From contig JAQGOW010000244.1 of assembly GCA_028293405.1 (NCBI GenBank), forward strand, positions 1 through 5,864: DNA of 5,864 bases, in the 5' to 3' direction. Source of the DNA: Verrucomicrobiales bacterium. GTDB lineage: Bacteria; Verrucomicrobiota; Verrucomicrobiia; Limisphaerales; Palsa-1400. Shown here piece by piece: positions 4,219-5,864 of this stretch; positions within the stretch are counted from its first letter, which is position 1; the number at the start of each line of letters is the position of its first letter. The translations under genes and the position numbers were made by a program. The notes beneath the pieces were generated by a model. It had not been told where the DNA came from. It did no database searches and saw only the letters and a list, made by a program, of their open reading frames with translations.

Positions 4219-5864
4219 ATCTCAAACTTGTCCAGCCTGCGCAGTCCAAGCCGCCACGGGATCCAACCGAAAATGAGCGACATCGAAATGAACGCCACCC
4301 AACTTCCAATAATCCAGCTAATCGACGCTTCACCTTTCCAACCCCAGGGCGAACCCATCGCCAACACCGCCACCGACGCCACGATATAAAGAAAGCTCAG
4401 CACCAAACACAACGTCCCACCAAAACCACTGACAATCTTCGACGGATTATCTTCGCGAAAATTTGGATAGATCGCGCCGAGGCCGGTCGCCAGCGCCGTC
4501 AGCGTGAAGGTCATCGTCGAAATAATCACCGCGAGGTAAAGCGTGCGCCCCAGCGCCATTTGCAGCATGTAACACGAGATCGAAATAAGCGCGAGCGTCA
4601 CGCCCAGTGCCGCGCGACTGGCCAGCCAATACTTGGCGCGTTGCACTTGAATCAACCCGAGCGGCGCCATGCCGACGATCCAAAGGCGTTTTCCTTCCAA
4701 CGAAAATTGCGGGAAAACAAACCGGGTCGTGAGCGTCGCGAGATTAAGCGCGCACGCGCCGAGATTCAAATAACACACCAGGTGCACCCAAAAACGGCTC
4801 GTCAAATCCTGCGAGAAATGGCGCAGGTTAATGATGTAAACGCCGAGCAATCCGAACAGCACGAGCGTCTGGCCCCACTGCAAGGTGTCGCGCCAAAACA
4901 TGCGCGAATCTTTCACCAAAATCGCGAGCACATCCGACGGCGGGTTATACCAATACGCCAAGGCGCGTTCGGCCCAGCCGCGATGATAACCAAACTCGAT
5001 CTTGCGCTCGCCCCTTCGGCGGAACCAATCCCAGCCCTGAAAAATACTAGCGCGGCTCTGAACCGTCGCGAAGGATTCATAGAATTGGCTGCCGAGCGAA
5101 GTGAACGATAGAAACCCGAAAAAGAGCACGTTCGCCAAAAGCACGAGCAGGTAAAACATGGCCGAACTAATCGCGCCTTCCGCCCAATTCAGCACGCTCG
5201 AGGACAGCCAATAACTCGGCAGGAACGGCCATTCGGCAAAATGCGTGTGCTCCATGATTTTATCCAAAGTCACGAGCACGCGCGCGTCGGTCGTTTCTTC
5301 GGTGAGCGGTTCAGGCCTGAACCAAATCGTGACCAATGGAATGGCAATGAGCACAGCGGTGACCGCGGCGATTTGAAAAGTGCGCCGGTCCAAAAACCGC
5401 GCGAGATTCAACGCCACCCACGCGCCAAAAACTCCCGGTAGAATAATAAACATTCCGATGGCCGCGAGGGTCATCAGGTAAAAATGCCACGGCACATGGC
5501 GCGTCAGCCCGTAAGCGGCGAGCAATGGCGCGATTAAAAATATGAACGCCCACGACGCGAGAAATGCTGATTCGAAAAACTTCCAGCGAAAGATCGTCTT
5601 GGGCGAAAGCGGCAGCGTGACGAGAAATTGCGTTTCGCGATTGCGAAAATAATTACTGTAACCGATGACGATGTTGCTGAAGAGCAGCAGCACGAACAAA
5701 AATGCAAAGAGCAAATACAGCAATCGCTCCGTCAACAAAGGGCCGAGCGCGGGAAAGTTGTTCAGGAACCGCAGCCCGAACCGAAATAACATGAACGACA
5801 GGCTGAGGTAAGCGACGATGAACAGCCCGATCGACGACGACAACAGACGCGATTGCACGCGCAG
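4215..5864 (-). CDS. ABC-2 type exporter permease (large putative ABC exporter family), 5' end outside window
   Basis: The frame is open from the right edge to a TGA at 4215-4217, 549 residues visible. A GTG at 5858 could start translation, but the reading frame continues upstream and this family normally has more N-terminal sequence, so I treat it as partial. Numbering from that GTG, hydrophobic segments lie near 11-25, 45-66, 98-118, 125-150, 162-180, 233-253, 329-345, 358-378, 412-434, 438-462, 480-503 and 512-533, giving about twelve membrane spans in two halves. Family-like motifs are KDSRMFWRDTLQWGQ (316-330), FPQFSLEGKRLWIVGMAPLG (382-401) and GLGAIYPNFREDNPSKIVSG (459-478), which I associate with Pfam ABC_export-type permeases. 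It would form the inner-membrane channel of an exporter powered by an ATPase expected just upstream, beyond the window. The substrate is unknown. The BNR-protein gene follows with a four-base overlap. Confidence 0.88.
   Translation of the reverse strand: MRVQSRLLSSSIGLFIVAYLSLSFMLFRFGLRFLNNFPALGPLLTERLLYLLFAFLFVLLLFSNIVIGYSNYFRNRETQFLVTLPLSPKTIFRWKFFESAFLASWAFIFLIAPLLAAYGLTRHVPWHFYLMTLAAIGMFIILPGVFGAWVALNLARFLDRRTFQIAAVTAVLIAIPLVTIWFRPEPLTEETTDARVLVTLDKIMEHTHFAEWPFLPSYWLSSSVLNWAEGAISSAMFYLLVLLANVLFFGFLSFTSLGSQFYESFATVQSRASIFQGWDWFRRRGERKIEFGYHRGWAERALAYWYNPPSDVLAILVKDSRMFWRDTLQWGQTLVLFGLLGVYIINLRHFSQDLTSRFWVHLVCYLNLGACALNLATLTTRFVFPQFSLEGKRLWIVGMAPLGLIQVQRAKYWLASRAALGVTLALISISCYMLQMALGRTLYLAVIISTMTFTLTALATGLGAIYPNFREDNPSKIVSGFGGTLCLVLSFLYIVASVAVLAMGSPWGWKGEASISWIIGSWVAFISMSLIFGWIPWRLGLRRLDKFEM

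Noticed and set aside
4158..5111. 317-codon open frame on the plus strand opposite the ABC permease
   Set aside because: The translation is dominated by Arg, Gln and His with no domain, as expected for the complement of a hydrophobic membrane protein gene.

Overview
The window is a piece of a bacterial chromosome, moderately GC-rich and gene-dense. I infer a Verrucomicrobia-like (or related PVC/Acidobacteria-type) soil or freshwater bacterium. The reasons are the mix of an RCC1-propeller lipoprotein-like or anchored protein, a BNR-repeat secreted protein with a CxCC motif, a large ABC-2 exporter permease, and an intergenic inverted repeat built from AACACGGAT-type units that I associate with such genomes. 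This is a family-level impression, not a database result.

Left part, plus strand (1-2025): the C-terminal third of a sigma-54-dependent (NtrC-type) activator, followed after 24 bases by a 500-residue membrane-anchored or exported RCC1-type seven-bladed beta-propeller. An extra domain of about 90 residues, resembling DUF3395, is inserted between the sixth and seventh repeat motifs. Middle (2026-3150): the plus-strand pair converges on a minus-strand gene for a YiiX/YebB-like (permuted NlpC/P60) cysteine hydrolase. A 101-base imperfect inverted repeat lies at the meeting point and runs into the 3' end of the hydrolase gene, supplying its stop codon. Upstream of the hydrolase is a 314-base non-coding stretch with a strong candidate structured RNA of about 112 bases. 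Its wobble-pair pattern and downstream T-tract point to transcription from the minus strand. The rest of that stretch holds a short palindrome and loosely repeated 20-base units.

Right part, minus strand (3151-5864): an ABC-2 type exporter permease, open at the right window edge, overlaps by four bases (GTGA) a gene for a secreted BNR/sialidase-like beta-propeller protein. These two are translationally coupled. The ABC ATPase is expected beyond the right edge.

No tRNA, rRNA, CRISPR array, transposase or phage gene was found. The least explained items are the structured RNA at 2886-2997 and the RCC1 propeller with its inserted domain.
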